This document shows positions 41,463 through 53,406 of a stretch of 64,000 nucleotides of DNA, piece after piece (positions within the stretch are counted from its first letter, which is position 1; each line of letters starts with the position of its first letter). The position numbers were made by a program, and so were the translations under genes. Location: NCBI GenBank assembly GCA_010909165.1, contig MU008217.1:124001-188000 (forward strand), given 5' to 3'. The DNA is from Anthoceros angustus (lineage: Eukaryota > Streptophyta > Anthocerotopsida > Anthocerotales > Anthocerotaceae). The notes under the pieces were generated by a model, which was not told where the DNA came from, did no database searches, and saw nothing but the letters and a program-made list of their open reading frames with translations.

Positions 41463-44190
41463 GCGACATCGGTGCAGGAGAGAGGCTCAGACTTGATGAT
41501 GGCCCCGCGGGGAGAGCTGCCGCTACTAGAGCTGTCAGAGAAGGAGCCGAAGGTGGCTTTCTGGAGGACACCTGTGGGAGAGGAGGCAAGGCGGGGGCTG
41601 TCGCGCGGGCTGTTGTCCCAGCCGTCGCAGAGCAGGTTGAGGCCGGAGCTCTTGCACGCCCCGCCGGGCGCAGCAGAAGCAGCGGCGGCGGCTGCTGCGG
41701 CGGCGGCGGCAGCTGCAGCAGCAGCAGCAGCGGAGGCGGAAGCACTGGCTCCTGCGCCTGCTCCAGCACGGGGCGTGCTGCCCGACTGCAGCACCTCCGC
41801 CAGAGGGCCACCCACCGGAGTCTCCCATGTGATGGGGATCCAGGTGGTCTGGCGATGCCTGTCGTCCGCGCAGCCCACGCCCAGCCCCATGCCCAGCGGT
41901 TCCTCCTCCCCAGTCCCAGCCCCGGCCCCGGCCCGCGACATGGACAGCTTGAGCGGGGACAGAAAGTGCTTGCCTCTGGGCGGGCTTGCCGCCGCCGATG
42001 CCGAGGTGGAATTGGGATTGAAGCGCTGCTGGTCGGCCATGGGGATGGAGATGGACAGCTGCGTGGTGGACGCATTCCGGGAGCTGCTGTTTCCGCCATT
42101 GCCGTTGTTGCCCCGCTCCTCTTCCACATCGGACCAGGACATGGCGGCCGGGTCCCGGCTGGGCCGCGGCCAGTCATCGAAGAAGTGGCGGAGAGGCTGG
42201 CCCTCGGATTCGCGCCCCACGTTCATACTCTCTACTCCGCTGGCGTAGCCGCCGAAGGAGGAGGCCGAGCCCTGCTGCTGTTGCTGTTGATGTTGCTGCG
42301 CTTGAGCCTGAGCTTGGGCCTGAGCTTGCGCTTGAGCCTGCGCCTGAGCTTGAGCCTGGGCTTGCGCTTGCGCCTGCGCCTGCGCCTGAGCCTGGGCCTG
42401 CGCCTGCGCCTGCGCCTGAGCCTGAGCCGCCGCGGCCGCTGCCGCCAAAGACATGTTCACCTGCTGCTGCTGGCTGGCGTCCGACATGAAGCCCAGATCC
42501 TGGCCCAGAATGGAGCGCATCTGCGGACTGTGGCTGTGGTACTGGAGCAGCTGCGCCTTGGGCAGCGGCGCCGGCGGCACCTTGGGCGACATGTTCCGCC
42601 ACGCGTTGCCCATGCTCGACGGCAGCATGGACAGATTGCCCACTGACTGCGGATCCTGCCCTAGCCCCCGTGCGCTGCCCGACGCCTCCGAGAAGAGCAT
42701 CTGCTCCGCTCCCATGCCCACTTCCTGCTTGATGTGGGCGCCCAGATGATATCTGCACAACACGCAAACAAGGCAAGCGGGCACGAGCCGGCATTGGTGA
42801 GCATCTCCAGCCACCAAGCAGCAGCAGCAGCAGCAGCAGCGACAGTGCAGAGCAGTGCAGTTCAAGCAGGCAAGCTGTGCATCATTCCTCCCAATCTTCG
42901 AATCAATCCATATTCTATGAATCCTTCACACACACACAAGATACAACCCGCACGGACGCTAGACATGAAACACACCTGCTGTTGTTAGTGAGAGCAGAGG
43001 GCAAGGCGAACTGCGAGGCCCCGGGCGACGGCGAGCCCGCTCCAGACATGTTCATGGAATGGCTGCTGCTGCCATAGCTCTTGGCATTGATCGCGGCGGA
43101 CACAGCCTGGTGCTGGGCCGAGGTGACGCTCATGGTGGGGCGCAGATTGGAGTGCGACAGGCTGGCCCCGGTGCTGGGCTGCGAGGAGGCTCCCCCGCGG
43201 GTGGCTCCCACGCCCCCGGCAGTGGGAGACGTGGTTGAGGAGGCACTGGCTCCTGATGCCTGGGCGGAGGAGGAGGACTGGCCGTCCACGGGCTTGCGGG
43301 AGCGGTGTCGGCCGCGGTGCATATGGCGCTCGCAATACTTCTGGTCGGGCACCACGTCCCTGGAGCATCTCCACTTCTTGCCATCGGTTCTGCGGCATCT
43401 GCCGGGCTCCGGGTCCGTATTGGTGGGCACTCCCAGGTGGAATGAGCCCCATCCCACTGCAAAATCACAATCACACACAGCATCCGCGAAGTGGGTCAGA
43501 ACTGGGATTGTGGCATTCAAGCGTACAATGCGAAATTGCAGGCGCACTCACTCAGAATTGAAACAAAGCACAAAGCACAAAGCACCGGGAGCAGCAGGAG
43601 GAGAATGCAGGATGAATGAGAAGAGGAGTGTGCATGGAATGCACTGAAAGAGTCGACGATGCGGGAAGTAAAATATTAAGCTGCAGCTAAAGCAGGAAGA
43701 GACGCTGTGGGAGGAAGTGGAGGAGGAGGAGGAGGAGGAGGAGGAGGAGAAGCCAGGTGAAGAAGCGGAGGAGCTTACTGGCATTGGGGGGATGATGCGG
43801 GACCGGCGAGAGGCCCAGAGCCGCCACGCTCTTGCGGATGGGATTGAGCAAGTCGGAGGGCACATTAACGCCCGCCATCATGTACTTGAAGATGAGAGCC
43901 TGGTGCTCCAGCTCCGCCCACTGACCCGAGGTGAAGGGGGCCCGGGCGGACGCATTAGGAGGCCCGGCGCCGTGCACGCTCACGCGACTCACGGCGTCGC
44001 GCTCCATGGAATGCAGGCGAGCTGGGAGCTCCACAACTCGAGAGCTTTTGCTGCCTCGCCTCACGTCACCTCGGCTGCTGCTGACGCCGGAGCTGAGCTG
44101 GGAGCCGAGCAGCGAGCTGAGTCCCTGAAGCAAGTTCTGGACTGAGGTTGCAAGCGTGCAGGGCGGGGCATACACTGGACACACGAACAC
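41384..44190 (-). CDS. GRF: Growth-regulating factor (GRF) transcription factor
   Basis: Three exons (44190-43779, 43456-42976, 42752-41384) give 753 residues. QLQ domain at about residues 85-120 ([20 protein letters not shown]) binds GIF co-activators. WRC domain at about 152-196 ([38 protein letters not shown]) carries the C-C-C-H zinc site and nuclear signal for DNA binding. The last exon holds further GRF motifs: LRHFFDDWP (FFD), TQLSISIP (TQL) and GGPLAEVL (GGPL). It also carries a long Ala-Gln dipeptide run coded by 42299-42430, an Ala run coded around 41680-41740 and a Gln run near the C-terminus. These make it longer than most GRFs (about 400-600). The ATG at 44190 could be replaced by the in-frame ATG at about 44009. 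The 5' flank is full of simple repeats. Confidence 0.95.
42299..42430 (+). repeat. Imperfect hexamer array coding (Ala-Gln)n inside GRF
   Basis: About 20 units of GCCTGA/GCTTGC-type hexamers read on the minus strand as alternating Gln and Ala. Third-base variation breaks the perfect repeat, so the peptide repeat is cleaner than the DNA repeat. Confidence 0.88.
43284..43304 (-). promoter_or_regulatory. Position of the miR396 site in GRF mRNA, poorly matched
   Basis: In seed-plant GRFs the miR396 site overlaps the codons for RSRKPV at the end of the WRC domain. The same codons occur here, but compared with the usual site I count about six differences (positions 3, 6, 7, 9, 15 and 21), all tending to C. 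Canonical miR396 control therefore looks unlikely. The comparison uses the site from memory. Confidence 0.5.
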
Positions 44191-44460
44191 AGGTGAGAGG
44201 TGGCGCTACTCTCACGCTCGACTGCAGGTGCTGCTGAGGCTCTCTCAGACTGTCGAGTGCTCCGCTTTGCTAACCTCTCACGGCTACTGCAGACTGCTCT
44301 GCTCCGCTCACTGCAGGCGCTTCGCCTAGCTTCGCTATCCACAAGACACTAGAACAGAAGAGGCTTCCTTCCTTCCTTCCGCTCTGCTCGCGCAGGAGCT
44401 GGAATAGGAACAGGAACAGGGAAGCAGGGGGCAGCGGCAGCAGCAGCAGCGGCAGGCAGA

Positions 44461-44465
44461 GGCAG

Positions 44466-44533
<68 letters not shown>

Positions 44534-44540
44534 CGCAGGC
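44461..44540 (+). repeat. (CACAGG)n and (GAGCAG)n hexamer runs
   Basis: Consecutive hexamer runs change from CACAGG to GAGCAG within 80 bp, in the GRF 5' flank. Confidence 0.9.
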
Positions 44541-44702
44541 GCGGCAGGAGGAGCAGGAGCAGGAACAGCAGCTTCTCCTCCTCTCAACTCGGCTTCCCCA
44601 AAAACAGAGGAGACTCTCTCTTGAAACAGCGCGCCCCAGCCAACATTAAAAAGTTGGGAAATCGGGACAGGCCAAACTCTTACACAAGATAAGCATCTGG
44701 GA

Positions 44703-44787
44703 GCTCAGCTCAGCTCATCTCAGCTCAGCTCAGCTCAGCTCAGCCCGGCCCGGCCCAACCCGACCCGACCCGACCCGACCCGACGCG
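44703..44787 (+). repeat. (CTCAG)n to (CCCGA)n pentamer runs
   Basis: CTCAG units give way to CCCGG and then CCCGA units without leaving the 5-bp register for long. Confidence 0.9.
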
Positions 44788-46474
44788 CCCTTCCCCTGCC
44801 CCTGCCCTTTTCACCCACATTCACCCGCGCTCCCTTGCCTACAATTTTATTGCCCCAAAAGCACAACCGCTCCCAAAAACTCATTTCTTAATTGCCAGCA
44901 AGGCTGGCACGTGAGACCCCTCCCTTTCTCACCTACACGTTTCATCTAATATTCACAAGGCATCACTTCCCTACCCTTTTTCCCTTCCTCCTCTCCTCTC
45001 CTCTCCTCTCCTCTCCGCTTGTCGTGGTATACGTAGTTGCATTTCTATAGTTCATTATGGTGAAGGGGAATCAATTTCTGGCCCATCCTCAATTACAAAT
45101 GAGAGGAGGCTTGTTGTAACTAGTTGAGCTATTCTAACCTCGCCCTACATCGAATGTAGATATGTATCCATAGGAATATGTATCCATAGGAAAACCTGGA
45201 GAAGGATGAAGACTGTGATCTGACTTGTGGAGAGAGACAATAAATATGTGTGACATGCGTCACACTCGGGACCAAGGCTGGAAAGGATGGGACGGAGGAG
45301 TCGGGTGCGACAGTTACGAACAGAGCATAACATAGAGCAACTGTGGTGGGAGCAAAGACGTGGACTTGGTCAAACGTATCGTATCGCGGGCCCATCATAC
45401 CTCGACTGTAATAATTGGATTTACAGACGTACATAACTGTTGGTTGGTCGGGTCAGTCCTAGTGCAATTGCGTGAGATGATGGGACGGTTAGTTACTTAT
45501 GATATGTGAGTGAGAGAGAGAAGGAGCGAGAGTGAGTCGTGTCAGTCCGAGAAGAGAAGAAGATGCTGTTGTTTACGGATGCCGGACTTTAATGTGCGCA
45601 ATAATGAGAAGAAAGTGACGCATCACATCTATCTTCCTTTGTGCGTTGTGTTGTGTTTTGTTTGTATTTGTATTTGTGTTTGTGTTTGTGTTTTGTCTTT
45701 CTGTTTATGTTGCATTGTGTTGTGTGCTGTGTGAGGCAGAAGAGAAGAGAAGAGAAGAGAAGGTGAAGTTGAAGGTGAGGATGGTGTTGATGTAGCAAGA
45801 CAAAGATCCACGGTGGCTCTTGAAGCGTGTTATCTTGTATTGTGTTGTGTTGTAAGAAGCGCATGTGCGTGCTTGTGTATTTGTGCTCTTCACACGTAGC
45901 AATGATGTAATAGCACACAAGCACAAAATATGGAAAAGAGCATGCATGCATGCTATTTGTTGGAAAGCACAAAGCAGATATGGAGCGGTGTAGGGGCCCT
46001 GGTATTGATGGTAGTTCAGGGGATTTTATAATATTATTTTATCCATGGGCTCGCATGGCGGTTTTCCCATTTTCCCGTTTCCCGTTTCCCGTTTCCCGTT
46101 TCCCATTGCCCATTTCCCATAAAAAGGCTCCCAAGGTCCCGCGCAACTACAACTTGGGGTGGAAACGATGAAGATTTGGGCAGAGGAGGAGCAGGGTAAC
46201 AGTCGAGGCTCCCGGAGGCGGGCGGATTGGAGGGTGGAGCGTGAGCGAGGACAGGTGAGGGGACAGGGGCAGGCTGGTGGGAAGAAAGGGAAAGCAAAGG
46301 AAAAGGAGCCCTGGGCTCCACGCTCCGTTTACTTTGGGAGTAATGGTGTGTGCGGCCAGGGGCTGACAGCATTAAGTGCCGATTTTGACGGGGTGCTGAA
46401 GAGGCAGATGCGGGATTCAAAACCTCATGTCCTTGTGTGAATCCGTTGGGCCACGGATGGGGCTGCGTGATGAA

Positions 46475-46556
46475 GGGAGGCAGAGGCAGAGGCAGAGGCA
46501 GAGGCAGAGGCAGAGGCAGAGGCAGAGGCAGAGGCAGAGGCAGAGGCAGAGGCAGG
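46475..46556 (+). repeat. (AGGCAG)n hexamer array
   Basis: About 13 nearly perfect AGGCAG units. Confidence 0.95.
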
Positions 46557-47296
46557 CGGAGCGGTGGCCATCGCTATCGCCATCGCCAACGCCATCGCCA
46601 CGCCAGCGACCAGCGCACAGCGCACAGGGCACAGGGCACAGGGCACAGCACATAGCAGGGACTCCTTGTCACGTGTGACCATACACCAGGGGAGGAGGCC
46701 GGCCAGGCCTGGCCTGGCCTGGCCTGGCCTGACCTGCACTAGGAGCAGTGAGAGCGGCGAGGGGAATCATATCCTGCATGGCCTCCCCTGAACTGAAGCC
46801 GTTTGATGTTGTGTGCCGGGGCGGGGGCCGGCCCGAAACGGGCCGCATGGCCGCATGGGGATTTTGGGGAGCAAAGTCAGGGGAACAGAGAACAGGGGTC
46901 CCTGGAAGCCCCTTGTTGTTGGGCTGTCTGGCCCGGCATCCCGGCGTCCCGGCGTCCCGGCGTCCCGGCCCCGGGGGGAGGGGTGGGTGTCAACGCCTGG
47001 CCCCAGGCCCCAGGCCTTAGGCCCCAGGCCCCAGGCAAAGCAAGGAAAACAACATATGATGTCATATGGCGGGGTCATGCATGCACATGTTATTATAGGT
47101 ACATACAAGTTCCCGTTCCCGTTGTTCCCGTTCCCGTTGTTCCTGTTCCCGTTCCCGTTCCCCGATGGGATTGGGCACCTATAATGCTTATGCTTTGCAC
47201 TTGCGGCGCCGCCGACCTCCCGGCCGGGCCGGGCCGGGCCGGGCCGGGCCGGGTCCCAACATGGGAGAGCGCCATCATCATGCTGCCGCTGCCGCT

Positions 47297-48636
47297 GCCG
47301 CTGCCGCAGCCGCATTATTCCATACCCTGATGCAGCACGACACGACACGACACGACACGAGGCTTTCAAGCCCAAACACAAGATAAATAATCTTCATCAT
47401 CGTACTTTACTAGATGATAGATATAGTTTAGGGCCGCAGACTAAGTCCGATGTAATGAAGGGCGAGCCGCGAGCCGCGAGCCGCGAGGGGCGAGGGGCGA
47501 GCGGGAGATTCCTTTGCAATCCGTGGCTGTGGACGGTTTTGACAGTCTGGCAATGATATGGCTTTTGTGGGTAATGGGCATTGGTGAATGGCTGGTAATG
47601 AGAAAAGGGGCCTGGCAACGGGAGGTCCATTTTTGGGTTCCTTGGGATCGGATATGGCGCCGCCACCATGTGCGCCAGCGTGACCCAAAGCGAACCGCCT
47701 CCTGAGGCGACAAATTAGAAACAAAAGGGGCCTGCTGGGCCCTTGCCCTTGGGTACCTAAACACGCACACGTTTGTTTGTGTTAGGGCGAGGCGGCTGGC
47801 TTTGTGCACCTCACCCGGGCGCGCAGGCGTTCCCGGTCTCCAGCGGCCAGCGTCCAGCGTCCAGAGTCCAGAGTTATTAGCGGCGGGAGCCCAACCGAAT
47901 TTGCCCATATAGCGCATATAGCGCATAGCGCATACCGCATTACGCAGCGCCATAGCATAATGCGACAAGGAGGCAGCCAATGGCGACCAGATTTGCTGAC
48001 TGCTTTACCGGTCAACCACTGCTGTATTTAGATGCCAGGTGTGCTGGCGGCCCATCCATACATGACATAGTTAAGGCTGTAATGCGATTGGGCGAAATGC
48101 GCGCAAGCTGGCTCCCGCCTCTCTTCCTGAATGCCATTGGGCCCCAAGGCAAGCAACGCAAATCAGGGCAAAGCGATGCAAAAGAAAGGATTGTGTTGCC
48201 GTTTTTGTGTTTTTAAAATCGGGCCCTGGAGTGTGGAGGGTGGCAGCGCTGTGATCCTCTATTCCTTGCTTCCTTCCACGCACTATATGCGGCAGTGGCG
48301 CGCTGCAGGGACAAATATTTGGTAGGCCTGGCCCTGGCCTGGCGCTGGCCTGCACCGCTGCACTGCTGCACTGCTGCACACTCCTGCACTGCTGCACACT
48401 CCTGCACTGCTGCACTGCACGCTGCACCTAGTTCCCTGGCATTGGAAGGCCTGGACCGGGCCTGGGCCGAGCTGAGCCGCGCTTAGCCGAGCTGAGCCGA
48501 GCTGAGCCGACAAGAGGCACAAACCCAGGAAGGAATTGGGAGGGAAGCAGCGTAATCTGACACAGACATTCCTCTCGGGAGGCTGGGCTGGGTCATGGTT
48601 GATGGTTGATGTGGGCGGCCGCCGTTGCCGCTGCCG
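47297..48636 (+). repeat. 1.34-kb tandem duplication, copy 1
   Basis: Begins at the CCGCAGCCGCATTATTCC block after a CCGCTG run and ends with the GATGGTTGATGTGGGCGGCC block. Landmarks recur in copy 2 at an offset of 1,340-1,342 bp (for example the CTTTCAAGCCCAAACACAAG block, 47361 and 48701). No coding function is seen. It includes ACGAC pentamers and a CTGCACTG-type array. Confidence 0.95.
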
Positions 48637-49976
48637 CCGCTGCCGCAGCCGCATTATTCCATACCCTGATGCAGCACGACACGACACGACACGACACGAG
48701 GCTTTCAAGCCCAAACACAAGATAAATAATCTTCATCATCGTACTTTACTAGATGATAGATATAGTTTAGGCCGCAGACTAAGTCCGATGTAATGAAGGG
48801 CGAGCCGCGAGCCGCGAGCCGCGAGGGCGAGGGCGAGCGGAGATTCCTTTGCAATCCGTGGCTGTGGACGGTTTTGACAGTCTGGCAATGATATGGCTTT
48901 GTGGGTAATGGGCATTGGTGAATGGCTGGTAATGAGAAAAGGGCCTGGCAACGGAGGTCCATTTTGGGTTCCTTGGGATCGGATATGGCGCCGCCACCAT
49001 GTGCGCCAGCGTGACCCAAAGCGAACCGCCTCCTGAGGCGACAAATTAGAAACAAAAGGGGCCTGCTGGGCCCTTGCCCTTGGGTACCTAAACACGCACA
49101 CGTTTGTTTGTGTTAGGGCGAGGCGGCTGGCTTTGTGCACCTCACCCGGGCGCGCAGGCGTTCCCGGTCTCCAGCGGCCAGCGTCCAGCGTCCAGAGTCC
49201 AGAGTTATTAGCGGCGGGAGCCCAACCGAATTTGCCCATTTGCCCATATAGCGCATATAGCGCATATAGCGCATACCGCATTACGCAGCGCCATAGCATA
49301 ATGCGACAAGGAGGCAGCCAATGGCGACCAGATTTGCTGACTGCTTTACCGGTCAACCACTGCTGTATTTAGATGCCAGGTGTGCTGGCGGCCCATCCAT
49401 ACATGACATAGTTAAGGCTGTAATGCGATTGGGCGAAATGCGCGCAAGCTGGCTCCCGCCTCTCTTCCCGAATGCCATTGGGCCCCAAGCCAAGGCAAGC
49501 AACGCAAATCAGGGCAAAGCGATGCAAAAGAAAGGATTGTGTTGCCGTTTTTGTGTTTTTAAAATCGGGCCCTGGAGTGTGGAGGGTGGCAGCGCTGTGA
49601 TCCTCTATTCCTTGCTTCCTTCCACGCACTATATGCGGCAGTGGCGCGCTGCAGGACAAATATTTGGTAGGCCTGGCCTGGCCTGGCGCTGGCCTGCACC
49701 GCTGCACTGCTGCACTGCTGCACACTCCTGCACTGCTGCACACCCTGCACTGCTGCACTGCACGCTGCACCTAGTTCCCTGGCATTGGAAGGCCTGGACC
49801 GGGCCTGGGCCGAGCCGAGCCGCGCTTAGCCGAGCCGAGCCGAGCCGAGCCGACAAGAGGCACAAACCCAGGAAGGAATTGGGAGGGAAGCAGCGTAATC
49901 TGACACAGACATTCCCTCTCTCGGGGAGGCTGGGCTGGGTCATGGTTGATGGTTGATGTGGGCGGCCGTTGCCGTT
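48637..49976 (+). repeat. 1.34-kb tandem duplication, copy 2
   Basis: Nearly identical to copy 1. Most differences are one base fewer in G, C or T runs (for example GGG to GG, TTTT to TTT), plus a 5-bp indel near 49490 and an extra CATATAGCG-type unit near 49250. Confidence 0.95.
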
Positions 49977-50458
49977 GCCGTTGCCGTTGCCGTTTGCCGT
50001 CGCTTTTCATGAGGTCCCCCGGGGAACAGGAGGAGGAGGTTAGCGTTTGGAGTCACAAGGCCGAGGCTGGAGGCCCGGGCCCCGGGCCTTGGGCCTTGGG
50101 CCTTGGGCCTTCTCTGGGAGGGGCGAGCGAGGGCGCGGCTGGTGGGACTCACGTGATAATAATTTGGGGCCGGGAGTTGGCATGCTTCAAGGGAGAGAGG
50201 TGCATGTGTGGGCACATGACCACAGCGCAAAAGTAACTAGGTACTGTTTTGTTGGGACACGTCTTAGGATACCGGGAGGCGGGAGCCGGGAGGCGGGAGT
50301 CGCGACCCGTCCCGGCCTCCCGCCGGTTCACGGTTCGAACACCTTCACCGGTCCGCCTCCCGCTTCACATGAGTTGACTGCCAAAGGCCGAAGGCGGGGC
50401 CAGGTGCGGCTGCGGCTGCCAGAGGTGCCGTCGTCACCTCTGCCACCCCTTTGCGCAA

Positions 50459-50530
50459 TGGCAATAGCAATAGCAATAGCAATAGCAATAGCGATAGCCA
50501 TAGCGATAGCGATAGCCATAGCGATAGCCT
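50459..50530 (+). repeat. (GCAATA)n to (GCGATA)n hexamer array
   Basis: About 12 hexamers in which the third base shifts from A to G or C. Confidence 0.92.
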
Positions 50531-50930
50531 TGAGGCCAGGCAGCATCTTTCACCGCCTTCGCTATCTTGTATGTCGCCACACTCGTGTATTTTCATATTT
50601 GGAAAATGCACATGTGTAGGACCAGGCATGCTGCCTTTGCCTGTCTCGTCTTGTCTTGTCTCATGGGAGCCCAGGTGTAGAGTATGTACAAGTGAGCAAA
50701 GCCAAGGCACGCTAAAGGCCGGCATTTGAGAGTGAGTGCTGCTGCCGCTGCACCTACCGCCCTCGCGCTTCACACTCATTCCATTTCCTCATACCACAAC
50801 AAGCTTGAAGCGCATTTCTCCTTTGGCTTCGCTGCGGGCTGAGGGGAGCGGGGAGAGGGGTACATGCGCCGCTTGCAATGATGACAGGGCGTCGTACCCC
50901 TCCCTGGGCCTGGGCCCGGGCCTGGGCCCC

Positions 50931-51013
50931 GGCAGTGGCAGTGGCAGTGGCAGTGGCAGTGGCAGTGGCAGTGGCAGTGGCAGTGGATGTGGCTGTGGCT
51001 GTGGCTGTGGCTG
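50931..51013 (+). repeat. (GGCAGT)n to (GGCTGT)n hexamer array
   Basis: About 13 hexamers with an A-to-T switch of the unit near 50990. Confidence 0.92.
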
Positions 51014-51150
51014 CACCCAGTTGGCACTCATTCACGACCGACCGGCCGACCGACCGTCCCGACTCCCGACTCCCTCCATCCGGGACTTCCACGCCACTGC
51101 CGCTCCTTCATCTCTTTTCTAATAGTTATGTGAGCCCATGCCACAGCACA

Positions 51151-51695
<545 letters not shown>

Positions 51696-52690
51696 GCAGG
51701 CCCAGCCCCATCCCAAGCCCCAGGCCCAGCGATTCGAACTGGCAGATGTGGCAGTGCCGACTGGCAACTGGTGCCCCTGCTTTCTCGCTTCTACCCGCGA
51801 CCCAGACGAGCCTGAAGGAGAGTGCAGCCTTGAGGCAAGTAGACAAAGCTTGCAACAAAGCAATGGCCTTGCAGAGGCTGCTACTGCCGCTGCTGTATGT
51901 AGTATGTATGTGGCTTGGTAGCAGTTCCCGTCAGGGCTGGGACTGGGACTGGGCCTGGGACTGGGACTGGGGCTGGGCACGCCAGGCCTGCAGCAGCAGT
52001 AGGCTCTACTCATGACCGGATCTAGCCCCCGACCTCGGACCCTCAATCATCATGCATACATCGCCCGTCGCCGGGCCGCGCCAGGCTCGGAGCCTGAGCT
52101 GCAGGCCCGGTGACAGTCCGTGCCCCTGCCCCTGCCCCTGCGCCTCCGCCTGCGGCCTGCGGCCTGCGGCCTGCGGCAGGAACAGCAAGAGGAAGGCGCG
52201 GCCCGATTCGGGCCGCCGCCCCACTACCGTATCAGTATGATGTAGGCAAGGCAGGATTCCGCAGTCAGACAAGAACAGGAACAGCTTCTTCCATCCTTCC
52301 TTCCTTCCTTTTTTTTTCCTTCCTTCCAAGTTCTTTCCCTCCGGCATTCCTGGGACCGGCGTCTGCCTGCCTGCCTGCCTGCCTGCTCCCGACTCCACTG
52401 CACACAGAGCGCAGTGCAGCAGTGCAGCAGGGCAGGCCAGGCCAGGCCAGGCCAGGCCGGCGTCCCGAAAAAGCAGAACAACAACAAGCCAAGTTCTCCA
52501 GAGCCTCTGGCCTGCGACTGCGACTGCGACTGGGAGTCTGATGAGGTGAGCAAACATAATGCGGACAAAGCATTAAGAGTGTGTAGTCGACTAGGTAGTC
52601 GGGAGTGCAGGATTGCAGCAGAGGCGTAGGCAAATCACATGACAGCAGAGGATCACAGAGCTGCGCAGCCGCAACAGCATAGCCATGGGC

Positions 52691-52728
52691 ATGGAATGGA
52701 ATGGAATGGAATGGAATGGAATGGAATG
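52691..52728 (+). repeat. (GGAAT)n pentamer run
   Basis: Seven perfect GGAAT units. Confidence 0.95.
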
Positions 52729-53316
52729 AATCTTGGAACAGGAACACTGTCCAGAAATTTAACGGAAATGGAATGGGAATGGGAATGGGAATGGAAGGGC
52801 CGGGCCGGGCCGGGCCGGGCCGGGCCACTGTGCACAGCAGACTGGAGTAGAGTGTCCAGTGGGAGCCTGGGCCCGGGCCCGGGCGCGAGGAGGCAGCCGG
52901 ACGACGACAAAGAGAGAGAGTGCGTGGGGCACAGGCTGCCCTGCTGCGGCTTCGCTACTGGGCGCTCCAAAAGAGGAGGGACAGACTAGGGCCAGTGCCA
53001 GGGCCAGGGCCAGGGCCAGAGCCCCCGGGGTGGTGGGACCCGACCCGACCCGACCCAGGATTCAATGGCCGCCCCTTCTCCAACGCCAATGCCAATGCCC
53101 ATGCCCATACGCGCAGCGCCTCAATAAACTTATGCTTTTCTTTCCATGCGCTCGCTGTCTGCTCAGAGGCCTTGCACGCATTCCGACGCAATGCCTCAAG
53201 CCGGGCCGGGTCGGGCCCCCAGCCCCCATCCTCATCCGTGAAATCCATCATCCCCACCGACCGACGGTGCCCACTGCCCCCGCCCTTCAAAGCCTTTTTT
53301 TCTCATTTCTATTCCC

Positions 53317-53406
53317 TGCCCTTGCCCTTGCCCTTGCCCTTGCCCTTGCCCTTGCCCTTGCCCTTGCCCTTGCCCTTGCCCTTGCCCCTGCCCTTGCCCT
53401 TGCCCA
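53317..53406 (+). repeat. (GCCCTT)n hexamer array
   Basis: About 15 units, one with CCCC in place of CCCT. Confidence 0.95.

Larger units (their letters stand above)
44191..47296. other. GRF upstream region, then repeat-rich DNA
   Basis: 44191-44600 is probably GRF 5' UTR and promoter, with a (CACAGG)n/(GAGCAG)n array. 44700-44790 holds CTCAG and GACCC pentamer runs, 44990-45015 a CTCTC run, 46075-46110 CCCGTTT units, 46475-46556 AGGCAG units, 47110-47162 CCCGTT units and 47222-47253 GGGCC units. No gene is supported; open frames are repeat artefacts. Confidence 0.6.
49977..51150. other. Repeat-rich DNA after the duplication: no gene
   Basis: A GTTGCC run at 49965-49995 leads to GC-rich unique sequence with a fold-back at about 50275-50335 (GGGAGGCGGGA facing TCCCGGCCTCCCGCC). 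Then come arrays of GCAATA/GCGATA (50459-50530) and GGCAGT/GGCTGT (50931-51013). No domain appears in any frame. Confidence 0.55.

Noticed and set aside
41315-42646. 443-codon plus-strand frame opposite the GRF gene
   Set aside because: It is Arg/Leu/Ala/Gly-rich and lies exactly opposite the last GRF exon; it exists because the GC-rich repeats in that exon lack stops on both strands.
50225-50350. tRNA gene suggested by a GGTTCGAAC T-loop-like string
   Set aside because: No acceptor stem, D-arm or anticodon arm can be paired around it; the surroundings form a GC fold-back instead.
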